40,145 nt of DNA, taken from the NCBI GenBank assembly GCA_001464065.1, contig LNDN01000019.1:1-40145 (forward strand). Direction: 5' to 3'. Of the stretch, positions 25,195 through 33,288 are shown in pieces. How positions within the stretch are numbered: position 1 is the stretch's first letter; each line of letters starts with the position of its first letter. Origin of the DNA: Acidobacteria bacterium Ga0077522. GTDB taxonomy: Bacteria > Acidobacteriota > Vicinamibacteria > Vicinamibacterales > Vicinamibacteraceae. The notes under the pieces were generated by a model that was not told the DNA's origin, ran no database searches, and saw only the letters and a list, made by a program, of their open reading frames with translations. The position numbers and the translations under genes are program-made.

Positions 25195-27534
25195 ATGCGC
25201 CACTACGCGGTTCTTCTCATCCTGCTCTGCTCTCTCGTTCCGGCCTCCATCGCTCGCGCGCAGTCGAGCGGCCAGGTCGGTGGCCGTGTCGTCGATCAGA
25301 ACGGTGCCCCACTGCCCGGCGTCCGCATCGACCTGGAGTCGCTGCCAGCAGGGACGGTCGACCAGACGCACACGACGGATGACGACGGGCGCTATACGTT
25401 CGCCGCGGTCCCGGTGGGCCAGGTGGAGCTGACGTATCGCCTGCTCGACTTCAACGTGCTCCGACGCACGGTGCAGGTATCTGGTGGCGCGACGACCACA
25501 CAGGACCTGGTGTTGACGTTGTCGCTCAGCGCCGACATCGTCGTCACGGCGTCCACCACGTTCAGGAACATCGCCGACATCGACAACCCGGCCGAGAACC
25601 TCGTCGGCATCGCCGGGGCCGCCAGCCAGGGCGCCGTCACGGCCGCGCAGCTGCAAGTGCGGCCGACGATGCGCGCCGGCGAGGTGCTGGAGACCGTGCC
25701 CGGCATGGTGATCAGCCAGCACAGTGGTGAGGGGAAGGCGAACCAGTACTACCTGCGCGGCTTCAATCTCGATCACGGCACCGACTTCTCCACGACGGTC
25801 GCGGGCGTGCCGGTGAACACGCCAACCGGGGCGCACGCACACGGCTATGCCGACATCAGCTTCCTCATTCCCGAGCTGGTGAGCGGCGTGCAGTACAAGA
25901 AGGGGCCGTACTACGCCGACGAAGGCGACTTCTCCGCGGCGGGCGCCGCCAACATCAACTACGTGAACCAGGTCGATCGCCCCCAGGCCTCGCTGACCGG
26001 CGGCAACTTCGGGTGGGGCCGGTTCTTCGGCGTCGCCTCACCGAAGGTCTTCGGTGGACATCTGCTGACGGCCGTCGAGCTGAATCACAACGACGGCCCG
26101 TGGGCACGACCGGACGACTATCGCAAGCTGAATACGGTGATCCGCTACAGCCGTGGCGACAACCGCAAGGGCCTGTCGCTGACAGGCATGGGCTACTGGG
26201 CGGACTGGAACTCGACCGACCAGGTCCCGCAGCGCGCGATCGACACGGGCGTGATTTCCCGGTTCGGATCCCTGGACCGCACCGACGGTGGCCAGTCGAA
26301 CCGGCAGACGGTGACGCTCGAACTCCAGCAGCCGCTCGGTGCGGGGGCCCTGAGAGCGACCGCGTACGTGCTGCGCAACCGCCTCAACCTGTTCTCGAAC
26401 TTCACGTACTTCCTCGACGATCCGATCAACGGCGATCAGTTCGAACAGGCCGAACGACGAACCACGGTGGGCGGTCGTGCCACGTATCGCCGGCTCGGCC
26501 ACGTCTTCGAGCGGCACGCCGAGAGCGCCCTCGGCGTGCAGGTGCGCCGCGACTGGCTGGACCCCATCGGGCTGTACCGCACGAAGGCACGCCAGCGACT
26601 GTCCACGACGCGCGAGGACCAGGTCGGCCAGACGATGACCGGGGTCTACGCGCAGACGGAGATCGAATGGGCCCGGCGCCTCCGCACCACGCTCGGGCTG
26701 CGGGCCGATGTCTACCAGTTCGACGTGACGGCAGACAACCCGGTGAACTCCGGCAGCGGCACCAAGGGACTGGCGAGCCCGAAGTTCGGCGCGGCCTTCG
26801 GACCGTGGAACGGCACCGAGCTCTACGTCAACGCCGGCATGGGCTTTCACAGCAACGATGCCCGCGGCGCCTCCATTCGTCTCGACCCGTCGACCGGCGA
26901 ATCGGTCTCCCCTGTCACCCCGCTGGTGCGCGCCCGCGGGGCCGAGGTCGGCCTGCGCACCGTGCGCATCCGGGGTCTGCAGTCGACGGTTGCGCTGTGG
27001 TATCTCGGACTCGATTCGGAACTGCTGTTCGTCGGTGATGCCGGGACGAGTGAAGCGGGACGTCCGAGCCGGCGCGTCGGCCTCGAGTGGACCAACTACG
27101 CGCGGCTCACGCCGTGGCTCGTGGTCGACGGTGACCTGGCGTTCTCCCGCGCACGCTATCGCGACGATGACCCCGCCGGGCGCTTCATCCCTGGCGCGCT
27201 CGATCGGGTGATCTCCGCGGGGCTCACGGTGGAGCCGGCCCGGCGTCTCTACGGCAGCGTGCGGCTGCGTCACTTCGGCCCGCGGCCCCTGGTGGAGGAC
27301 GCCAGCGTGCAGTCGAAGAGCACGTCGCTGTGGAACGCGGAAATCGGTTTCCGCGCCACGCCGAGGGCGCGTCTCGTCCTCGAACTCTTCAACCTGCTCG
27401 ACGCGAAGGTGGCCGACATCGACTACTTCTACACGTCCCGGTTACCGGGCGAGCCGGCGGCCGGCGTCGATGACATCCACACCCATCCCGCCCTGCCGCG
27501 ATCGATCCGGGCGGGCGTGCAGCTGACGTTCTAG
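25195..27534 (+). CDS. TonB-dependent outer-membrane receptor
   Basis: A 779-residue outer-membrane receptor. A signal peptide (MRHYAVLLILLCSLVPASIA, cleaved after R-A-Q) is followed by a carboxypeptidase-regulatory-like domain (~30-110: GGRVVDQNGAPLPGVRI), then the plug (~115-250: RAGEVLETVPGMVISQH, QYYLRGFNLDHGTDFSTTV, GYADISFLIPELVSGV) and a ~520-residue beta-barrel ending in the outer-membrane Phe (AGVQLTF). The plug, with its H-G-T-D-F segment and G-A-H-A-H-G-Y motif, is complete. No neighbouring gene names the ligand. It is monocistronic and converges with the RegA-like gene (8 bp gap between stops). Confidence 0.92.
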   Translation: MRHYAVLLILLCSLVPASIARAQSSGQVGGRVVDQNGAPLPGVRIDLESLPAGTVDQTHTTDDDGRYTFAAVPVGQVELTYRLLDFNVLRRTVQVSGGATTTQDLVLTLSLSADIVVTASTTFRNIADIDNPAENLVGIAGAASQGAVTAAQLQVRPTMRAGEVLETVPGMVISQHSGEGKANQYYLRGFNLDHGTDFSTTVAGVPVNTPTGAHAHGYADISFLIPELVSGVQYKKGPYYADEGDFSAAGAANINYVNQVDRPQASLTGGNFGWGRFFGVASPKVFGGHLLTAVELNHNDGPWARPDDYRKLNTVIRYSRGDNRKGLSLTGMGYWADWNSTDQVPQRAIDTGVISRFGSLDRTDGGQSNRQTVTLELQQPLGAGALRATAYVLRNRLNLFSNFTYFLDDPINGDQFEQAERRTTVGGRATYRRLGHVFERHAESALGVQVRRDWLDPIGLYRTKARQRLSTTREDQVGQTMTGVYAQTEIEWARRLRTTLGLRADVYQFDVTADNPVNSGSGTKGLASPKFGAAFGPWNGTELYVNAGMGFHSNDARGASIRLDPSTGESVSPVTPLVRARGAEVGLRTVRIRGLQSTVALWYLGLDSELLFVGDAGTSEAGRPSRRVGLEWTNYARLTPWLVVDGDLAFSRARYRDDDPAGRFIPGALDRVISAGLTVEPARRLYGSVRLRHFGPRPLVEDASVQSKSTSLWNAEIGFRATPRARLVLELFNLLDAKVADIDYFYTSRLPGEPAAGVDDIHTHPALPRSIRAGVQLTF

Positions 27535-27542
27535 ACCCGCCC

Positions 27543-28067
27543 TCAGCGCGGCCCCGGATCCTTTCCGAGCTTCCGCTGCAGCGACCGGCGGTGGATGCCG
27601 AGCAGACGCGCCGCCTGCGACACGTTGCCGCCGCAGTCGGCCAGCACGCGGTTGATGTGCTCCCATTCGACCCTGGCGAGCGACGGGGCCGGCAAGTCCG
27701 CCTGTGGGGTGATCCCATCGAATGCCGCGACGATCTGATCGGCATCCGCCGGCTTGGTCAGGTAGTTCATGGCACCGAGTCGCATGCTCTCGACGGCGGT
27801 CGCGATGCTGCCATAGCCGGTCAGGACGACGATGACGGTTGCGGCATCGAGCGCCTTGAGATCGCGCACGACCGTCAAGCCGGACTCGCCGGGCAATCGC
27901 ATGTCGACCAGCGCGAGTTCGGGGCTCTCTGCCTGGGCCGCGGCGATCGCCGACGCGTGATCCCCGACCCCGGTCGTGTCGAACCCGCGGCTCCGCATGG
28001 CGCGCACCAGGCGCGTTCGGAACACGTCGTCGTCATCGACGATCAGCAGCGAACGGGCCTCGGTCAT
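27543..28067 (-). CDS. regA: RegA/PrrA/ActR-type response regulator
   Basis: A 174-residue two-component regulator. Receiver domain ~5-120: acidic pocket D11-D14 (LLIVDDDDVF), phosphoacceptor D55 (ALVDMRLPGE), Thr in VLTGYGS and K105 (YLTKPADAD). The C-terminal Fis-type helix-turn-helix (~145-172, GNVSQAARLLGIHRRSLQRK) is the compact DNA-binding domain typical of the RegA family, with no sigma-54 ATPase domain. The start overlaps the stop of the sensor-kinase gene (TCATGA on the plus strand), as in classical regBA-like pairs. It should regulate genes in response to redox or respiratory state; targets are not evident here. Confidence 0.88.
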   Translation of the reverse strand: MTEARSLLIVDDDDVFRTRLVRAMRSRGFDTTGVGDHASAIAAAQAESPELALVDMRLPGESGLTVVRDLKALDAATVIVVLTGYGSIATAVESMRLGAMNYLTKPADADQIVAAFDGITPQADLPAPSLARVEWEHINRVLADCGGNVSQAARLLGIHRRSLQRKLGKDPGPR

Positions 28068-29353
28068 GACTGCCCCGCTGCCGGCAGCTCGAGGGCGGCT
28101 GTGGTGCCATGGCCCGAGGTGACCTCCAGCGAGCCCCCGGCACGCTCCGCGAAGGTGCGGGCGAGAAACAGGCCAAGACCGAGCCCGTGCCCTGGCGCCT
28201 TGGTGGTGTAGAACGGTTCGCCGGCGCGACGCTGCGCTTCTGCCGACATGCCGACGCCCTCATCGCGCACTTCGATGCGGGCGATCGCCCCGTGCCCGCC
28301 GAAACGCAGCACGACCTGTCCCTCTGCCCCGGTGGCATCGAAGGCGTTCCTGACCAGGGCGGAGATGGCCTGCACCACCTCGGCTCCGGTGGGCGATGGC
28401 GTCGGCGCGCCGTCGGCGATGTCGAGGACGAAGTGCGCGCGCTGCCGCTCCGTCAGGCGTGCCGTGACCAGGTGCGCGATGGCCTCGGGGGCCATCGGCT
28501 CCAGCGTGCTCGTGACCATCCCGGTCGCACGTCCGCTCATGCCGTCGAGGATGGCGCGGCAGCGATCGAGCTCGTTGCGGATCAGGCGAGCGTCGTCGCG
28601 CAGCGCGTCGGCCAGCGGTTCCGGTCCGACCACGCTGGCGGCATTGTGCTCCAGCTCCCTGGCCGCCACCGCGATCGTGGCCAGCGGTGTCGACAGTTCG
28701 TGCGCCGCGCCCGCCGCGAGGGTCGTCAGCGACGACAGGCGTTCGCTCCGTGCCGCGCGCTCGCGCGCCTCGTCGAGCTCCTGCTGCCGTTGCGCGAGCG
28801 TCACGCGCGCGCGCTCGACGTAGATGGCGACGAGTTCCACGACGCCGGCTCCACAGAACCACATGGCGAAGAGATGCGTCGGGAAATCGTTCAACCGATG
28901 GTGTCCCGCCAGCTCCGCGTTGACGTGGTCGACGACGAGCCATCCGAAGCCAGCCGCCGCGACGGCCGCGACGGCCACCGCGTGGCCTGGCGCGCCGGAC
29001 ATCGCCGCCAGCCACACGTAGACGGCGTACATGACGATGAAGGGGTTGAACGGGCCGCCGGTGATGTCGAGCAACGCCGTCAGGAGTGCCACGTCGGTGA
29101 CCAGGCGAAGTCCCAGCAGCAGGGCCGGCGTCGACCCTCGCGTGTGGAGGACGAGGGCCACGACCGTATGGCAGATGGCCGCGGCGAGACCGACAGGGGC
29201 GACCGCGCTGAACGACAGCCCGAGATGCGGCAGCAGCCAGGCGCCCCCGGAAAAGGTCCAGAGCAGGGCACAGGTCATCCAGCGCACAGCTGGAGCCAAG
29301 GTGAAGGAGTGCTGGCTCATCGCCGTGAGTCGTTTCGGCTCATGGGACGACAC
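28064..29353 (-). CDS. regB: RegB/PrrB-type redox-sensing histidine kinase
   Basis: A 429-residue sensor kinase. Six hydrophobic segments lie between ~25 and 180. The quinone-sensing motif G-G-P-F-N-P-F (99-105), a hallmark of RegB, sits between two of them. The dimerisation/phosphoacceptor box is AAGAAHELSTPLATI with H218. The RegB redox Cys is present as C265 in LDRCRAILDG. The ATPase lobe shows NAFDATGAEG (N box), DEGVGMSAEA (G1) and GHGLGLGLFLA (G2). Starts at GTG 29353 or ATG 29320 are both possible; neither has a clear ribosome-binding site. The stop overlaps the response-regulator start. The start lies 8 bp after the M16 peptidase stop, so the three genes may be one transcript. Confidence 0.88.
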   Translation of the reverse strand: MSSHEPKRLTAMSQHSFTLAPAVRWMTCALLWTFSGGAWLLPHLGLSFSAVAPVGLAAAICHTVVALVLHTRGSTPALLLGLRLVTDVALLTALLDITGGPFNPFIVMYAVYVWLAAMSGAPGHAVAVAAVAAAGFGWLVVDHVNAELAGHHRLNDFPTHLFAMWFCGAGVVELVAIYVERARVTLAQRQQELDEARERAARSERLSSLTTLAAGAAHELSTPLATIAVAARELEHNAASVVGPEPLADALRDDARLIRNELDRCRAILDGMSGRATGMVTSTLEPMAPEAIAHLVTARLTERQRAHFVLDIADGAPTPSPTGAEVVQAISALVRNAFDATGAEGQVVLRFGGHGAIARIEVRDEGVGMSAEAQRRAGEPFYTTKAPGHGLGLGLFLARTFAERAGGSLEVTSGHGTTAALELPAAGQS

Positions 29354-29361
29354 GCCGATGC

Positions 29362-32208
29362 TTACGGCGTCCGCCCTTCCGGCATCAGCACGACCTTCAC
29401 GTAGCGCTTCGAGTCCAGGTACGTGTTCGCCGCGTCGCGCAGCAGCGGCGCGCTCAGTTGGTCGTGCAACTGACGCGACAACGCGGCGTCGGGGACGGGT
29501 TCGTCGTACTGGTAGGCAAACGACAGCCTGTTGAGGATCGAGCCGTTCTGCCGGCTGTCGATCTCGAGGTCACGCCGCAGTGCCGCTTGCGCATCCGCCA
29601 CCTGGCCGTCGCTGGGCCCGCGCACCTTGAACTCCTCGACGACGGCGAGCAGCGCCCTGACGAGATCGGAGGCGCGTGCCGGGTCGCAGGCGAACGTGAT
29701 CGAGACGCTGTACGAGTGAACCGGATGCTTCGCGAACGCCGACGCGACGCTCACCCCATACGTACCGCCGAGATCCTCGCGCAGCACGCGCTGCAGGTTC
29801 CCCGCCAGCGTGTCGGCCATGGCCCTGACGATCAGCCGGTTCTTCGGCGTGTTCTCGAACGGGCCGGTAAAGACGACCCCGACCTGGCTCCTTGGCGTCG
29901 TGCCCTTCGTCACCAGTGCCTCGACGATGTCGGACGGGGGCCGGATGCCGACGTCGCGGCCGGCTTCCTTCCGGTGAAGCGCCGGCAAGCTGCCCAGGTA
30001 GCGCTCGACGAACGGCTTGATGGTCGCCAGGTCGAAGCTGCCGACGAAGACGAACGTGAAGTCGCTGGCGTCGGCAAAGCGGTCGCGATAGAACGCCATC
30101 GACTTCTCGAGACTCATCTGCGCAATCGCCTCGCGGGTCAGCGGCCGGGCGCGCACGTGATGCTGGCTGACGGCGGCCGTCAGCGCGTCCTCGAACGCGG
30201 CTTCGGGCAGCACCTGGCGGTTGGCCAGCGCCGCGTTCAGCTGTTCGATCGCCGTGCGAAATGCCTCGGTGTCCGCTCGTGGCCTGGTGAACGTCAGGTA
30301 GATCAACTGGAACATGGTCTCCAGGTCGCGCTTCAGCGCCCGGCCGTTCAGCCCTTCGAACATCTCGTCGATGTCGGGACGCACGAACGCCCCCGTGCCT
30401 GCGAGCTTCTTGCTCAGGTCGATGGCGCTCAGCGTGCCGAGCCCACCCTGCGCGACGATGCGATCCGCCGTCTCGGCGGCGATGAAGTCACCATCGGATG
30501 CCAGTGAGGTGCCGCCGGGACTGAAGGCGCGAAACAGCACCTCGTCCTGCTTGATGGTGGTCGGCTGGAGCACCACGCGCACGCCATTGGACAGCGTCCA
30601 CTCGGTGACGCCGGACGGTTTCGCTGCCGTCTTCGTCACCGAACCTGGCTTGGGCAAGGGCTCGAGGAGTGGCGTCGCACTCACCGTGTCCACGTAGGCG
30701 GTCAGCGCCGCCGCGCCCGCGTCCTTGATGACGGCGGCCAGCGACGCCTCGGTCGGGACCGGCACGCCCTCCTTGCGGGGCGCGGTCACCGACACGACTC
30801 TGTTCCGATCGGCGATCCAGTCCCGGGCCAGGCTGTTGACGTCGGCCAGGGTGATCTCCGGCAGGAACCGGCGCGCCAGCGCGTACTCGTAGGCGATGCC
30901 CGGGATGGGCTCCCCCTGCGTGAAGTTGCGGATGAACTCGTCGGCGAGCGATTCCGAGGTGTGCTCGTCGGTGGACGAGGCGAGCTGCTCGAACGCGCGC
31001 AGCATGCTCAGCCGATAGCGATCGAGCTCGGTCTGCGTGAAACCGAACCGGGCGACACGGTCGGCTTCGGCCAGGAGTGCCGCCAGCCCCTTCTCCGCGC
31101 CCCCATCAGCCACGAGGGCGGCGAGCGTCGTGCTCTCGGTGGACTGCACGAAGAGTCCACGACTGGTCTGCGCCGCCAGGAACGGCGCGCCGGGCTTCTG
31201 CGCCAGTTCGGAAAGTCGTGCCGACAGGAGCGAGGCGAACGTCCGCTCGATGGTCATCTGGCGATAGGCGCCAAGCGTCGTCTGGTCGCGCGCCGACATG
31301 GTGCTGGACACGGAGACGGTCGTCCGTGTCGCCTCTGGGTCGGACGCGATCGTGTACCGCGTGCCAGGCTGGCCGGGCACGTCATACAGCGGTCGCGGCC
31401 TGGGCGACGCGGCAGCCGGCAGCGATCCGAAGCGTGCCTTGATGCGCGTCTCCATGGCGGCCGGGTCGAAGTCGCCGACGACGATCACCGCCATCAGGTC
31501 GGGGCGGTACCAGTCGGTGTAGAACCGCGTCAGGCGATCGTGGGGGAACGTGCGGATGGTCTCCGGCGTGCCGATGGGCAGGCGCTCGGCGTAGCGGGAA
31601 TCCTTCAGCAGCACCGGCAACTGCGCGTCGAGGATCCGCGCGCCGGCGCCGAGACCGGTGCGCCACTCCTCGAGGATGACGCCGCGCTCCTTGTCGATCT
31701 CGGCCGGTTCGAACGACACGGCGTGCGCCCAGTCCTCGAGGATCAGCAGGGACCGGTCCATCACGTCCAGGCTGTCGGTCGGAATCCGCAGCTCGTAGAC
31801 GGTGTGGTCGAAGCCGGTGGTGGCGTTGATGTGGGCGCCGAAGCGCATGCCGGTGGATTGCAGGAACGCGATCGCCTCCTGCTTCGGGAAGTGGCGCGTC
31901 CCGTTGAACGCCATGTGTTCGACAACATGTGCCAGGCCGCGCTGGTCGTCGTCTTCGAGTACCGAGCCGGCATTGACCACCAGACGGATCTCGGCACGGT
32001 TCTGCGGCTGCCTGTTGGCGCGGATGTAGTAGCGCATCCCGTTCGGGAGCGTGCCAACCGTGATCCGTGGGTCGACGGGTACGGCGTCCGTGAGGGGCGC
32101 GTCGTGCGCACCGGACACCACGGCGCGCTGGCCCTCGGCGGCCAGGCTGGTGCCAAGGGTGAGGGCCGACACCATCACGAACAACTGAGCGCGAGCGGAC
32201 ACGGTCAT
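29362..32208 (-). CDS. M16-family zinc metallopeptidase (pitrilysin type), exported
   Basis: About 948 residues with a signal peptide (MTVSARAQLFVMVSALTLGT). The inverted zinc motif HxxEH is at residues 94-98 (GLAHVVEHMAFNGT), and the third ligand is E174 in IDKERGVILEEW, the expected spacing for M16. A second, catalytically silent M16 half follows (~480-940: EWTLSNGVRVVLQPTTIKQD), giving the usual two-lobed chamber of a single-chain M16 protease. It probably degrades peptides in the periplasm. ATG 32208 was preferred over GTG 32214. It lies 172 bp downstream of the TetR gene and directly before the RegB/RegA pair. Confidence 0.92.
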   Translation of the reverse strand: MTVSARAQLFVMVSALTLGTSLAAEGQRAVVSGAHDAPLTDAVPVDPRITVGTLPNGMRYYIRANRQPQNRAEIRLVVNAGSVLEDDDQRGLAHVVEHMAFNGTRHFPKQEAIAFLQSTGMRFGAHINATTGFDHTVYELRIPTDSLDVMDRSLLILEDWAHAVSFEPAEIDKERGVILEEWRTGLGAGARILDAQLPVLLKDSRYAERLPIGTPETIRTFPHDRLTRFYTDWYRPDLMAVIVVGDFDPAAMETRIKARFGSLPAAASPRPRPLYDVPGQPGTRYTIASDPEATRTTVSVSSTMSARDQTTLGAYRQMTIERTFASLLSARLSELAQKPGAPFLAAQTSRGLFVQSTESTTLAALVADGGAEKGLAALLAEADRVARFGFTQTELDRYRLSMLRAFEQLASSTDEHTSESLADEFIRNFTQGEPIPGIAYEYALARRFLPEITLADVNSLARDWIADRNRVVSVTAPRKEGVPVPTEASLAAVIKDAGAAALTAYVDTVSATPLLEPLPKPGSVTKTAAKPSGVTEWTLSNGVRVVLQPTTIKQDEVLFRAFSPGGTSLASDGDFIAAETADRIVAQGGLGTLSAIDLSKKLAGTGAFVRPDIDEMFEGLNGRALKRDLETMFQLIYLTFTRPRADTEAFRTAIEQLNAALANRQVLPEAAFEDALTAAVSQHHVRARPLTREAIAQMSLEKSMAFYRDRFADASDFTFVFVGSFDLATIKPFVERYLGSLPALHRKEAGRDVGIRPPSDIVEALVTKGTTPRSQVGVVFTGPFENTPKNRLIVRAMADTLAGNLQRVLREDLGGTYGVSVASAFAKHPVHSYSVSITFACDPARASDLVRALLAVVEEFKVRGPSDGQVADAQAALRRDLEIDSRQNGSILNRLSFAYQYDEPVPDAALSRQLHDQLSAPLLRDAANTYLDSKRYVKVVLMPEGRTP

Positions 32209-32380
32209 GCCCACAATGGTTCCACAGAATCACCTGGCGTCGTGGCGATCGCGCACCGTCCGTCGCACCGGGCGATGCTGGCGTCACGTCGTCCACGCCA
32301 AGCTGGAAGGGACCGAACTCCAGCACGTCGCGCCATCGAAGGAGAGGTTCTGGCGTCGAGACTCGGGCAGTGGGGGCAGG

Positions 32381-33115
32381 CTAGTGCGTCGCGCTCGTCG
32401 CGGAGATGGTCGGCATGGGCGACGGCGGCGCGTCAGCATCTCGAAGCCGCGCGAGCGCGTCGAGGATCAGCTCCAACCCCGTGGCGAAGTCGGCGTCGTA
32501 CACCCCCGCCACTCTGCGCTCGGTCCGTGTCGCCATCACGTGAGTCATGGCCTCCATGAGGTACGGGTAGTCGGCGGTCGACAGCTGGGCGGTCACGTCC
32601 TGTTCCACCTGCGACATCTCGGCCTCCTCTCGCGGCCAATGCAGCTCCTGCATGATGTAGCCGTAGAGATAGCTGTCGATGATCACGAACGCGCGATAGG
32701 CCAGGGGCACGGTGAACCCGCTGCATCGCAACAGACCGAGGACGGCATCGGCGTACTGAAGCCGCGCGGGGCTCTGGCTCAGTCGTGACTCCATGAGCAG
32801 CGCCGCCCATCGGTGGCGAAGACACACCTGGCGTGCGGACATCGCGCGCACACGCATCGCGTGCCGCCACTCCGTCCCGAGGGGCGGCACGTCGATTTCC
32901 GCGACGACGAGATCGATCAACCCGTCGAGCACCTCGTCCTTGTTCGCGACGTGCTTGTACAGCGACATCGCCTCGACGCCCAGCGTCTGCGCGAGCCCTC
33001 GCATGGAGAGTGACGCCACGCCCTCCCGGTCTGCCAGGCGCAGCGCGGCCTGGAGCACGCGCTCGCGGTTCAGGGGCTGACGGCGCGCTCGTGCGCGAGG
33101 CCTGGTCTTTGCCAT
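32381..33115 (-). CDS. TetR-family transcriptional regulator with tetracycline-repressor-like C-terminal domain
   Basis: About 244 residues. The N-terminal helix-turn-helix (~15-60) reads LNRERVLQAALRLADREGVA and LGVEAMSLYKHVANKDEVLD, a classical TetR DNA-binding domain. The C-terminal half (AALLMESRLSQSPARLQYAD, AYRAFVIIDSYLYGYIMQEL) matches the TetR_C_1 ligand/dimer domain. ATG 33115 is preferred, with GGAG upstream; GTG 33118 and ATG 33124 are alternatives, and the longer frame to 33253 would run over the operators. It diverges from a TonB-dependent receptor gene. Two similar palindromes lie in the gap, so it probably represses itself and the receptor. The ligand is unknown. Confidence 0.88.
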   Translation of the reverse strand: MAKTRPRARARRQPLNRERVLQAALRLADREGVASLSMRGLAQTLGVEAMSLYKHVANKDEVLDGLIDLVVAEIDVPPLGTEWRHAMRVRAMSARQVCLRHRWAALLMESRLSQSPARLQYADAVLGLLRCSGFTVPLAYRAFVIIDSYLYGYIMQELHWPREEAEMSQVEQDVTAQLSTADYPYLMEAMTHVMATRTERRVAGVYDADFATGLELILDALARLRDADAPPSPMPTISATSATH

Positions 33116-33155
33116 CACCGACATCTCCACGGGCCCCGACGTCGTCCCGGAACCT

Positions 33156-33183
33156 TTGCCAAGCTTACACCGTATGCTAGATT
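33156..33183 (+). promoter_or_regulatory. Candidate sigma-70-like promoter for the TonB receptor
   Basis: TTGCCA (33156-33161) and TAGATT (33178-33183) are spaced by 16 bp. The first palindrome fills the spacer and touches the -10, and the second starts directly after it. This is how a repressed promoter would look. Promoter calling in this phylum is uncertain. Confidence 0.35.
33162..33178. promoter_or_regulatory. Putative TetR operator 1
   Basis: AGCTTAC-ACC-GTATGCT: two 7-base arms with a 3-base spacer and one mismatched pair. It has the same architecture and core (GCTTAC...GTA-GC) as the perfect palindrome 22 bp further along. It lies between the divergent TetR and TonB-receptor genes. 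Confidence 0.6.
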
Positions 33184-33200
33184 GGCTTACATCGTAAGCC
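33184..33200. promoter_or_regulatory. Putative TetR operator 2
   Basis: GGCTTAC-ATC-GTAAGCC: a perfect 7-3-7 inverted repeat. Its centre is 22 bp (about two helical turns) from that of operator 1, so two regulator dimers could bind on the same face of the DNA. Confidence 0.65.
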
Positions 33201-33288
33201 TGCAATGCCACGCCACCACGACAGCTGCGCGGCCGAACGGCTCGGACCCCCACGAATCCGGCCGAACGCCCCCAGCAGGAGCCCGTTC

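Noticed and set aside
33205-33288. Earlier ATG start for the TetR-linked TonB receptor
   Set aside because: It would put 28 residues before the signal peptide; the ATG at 33289 has AGGAG at good spacing and starts the signal peptide directly.
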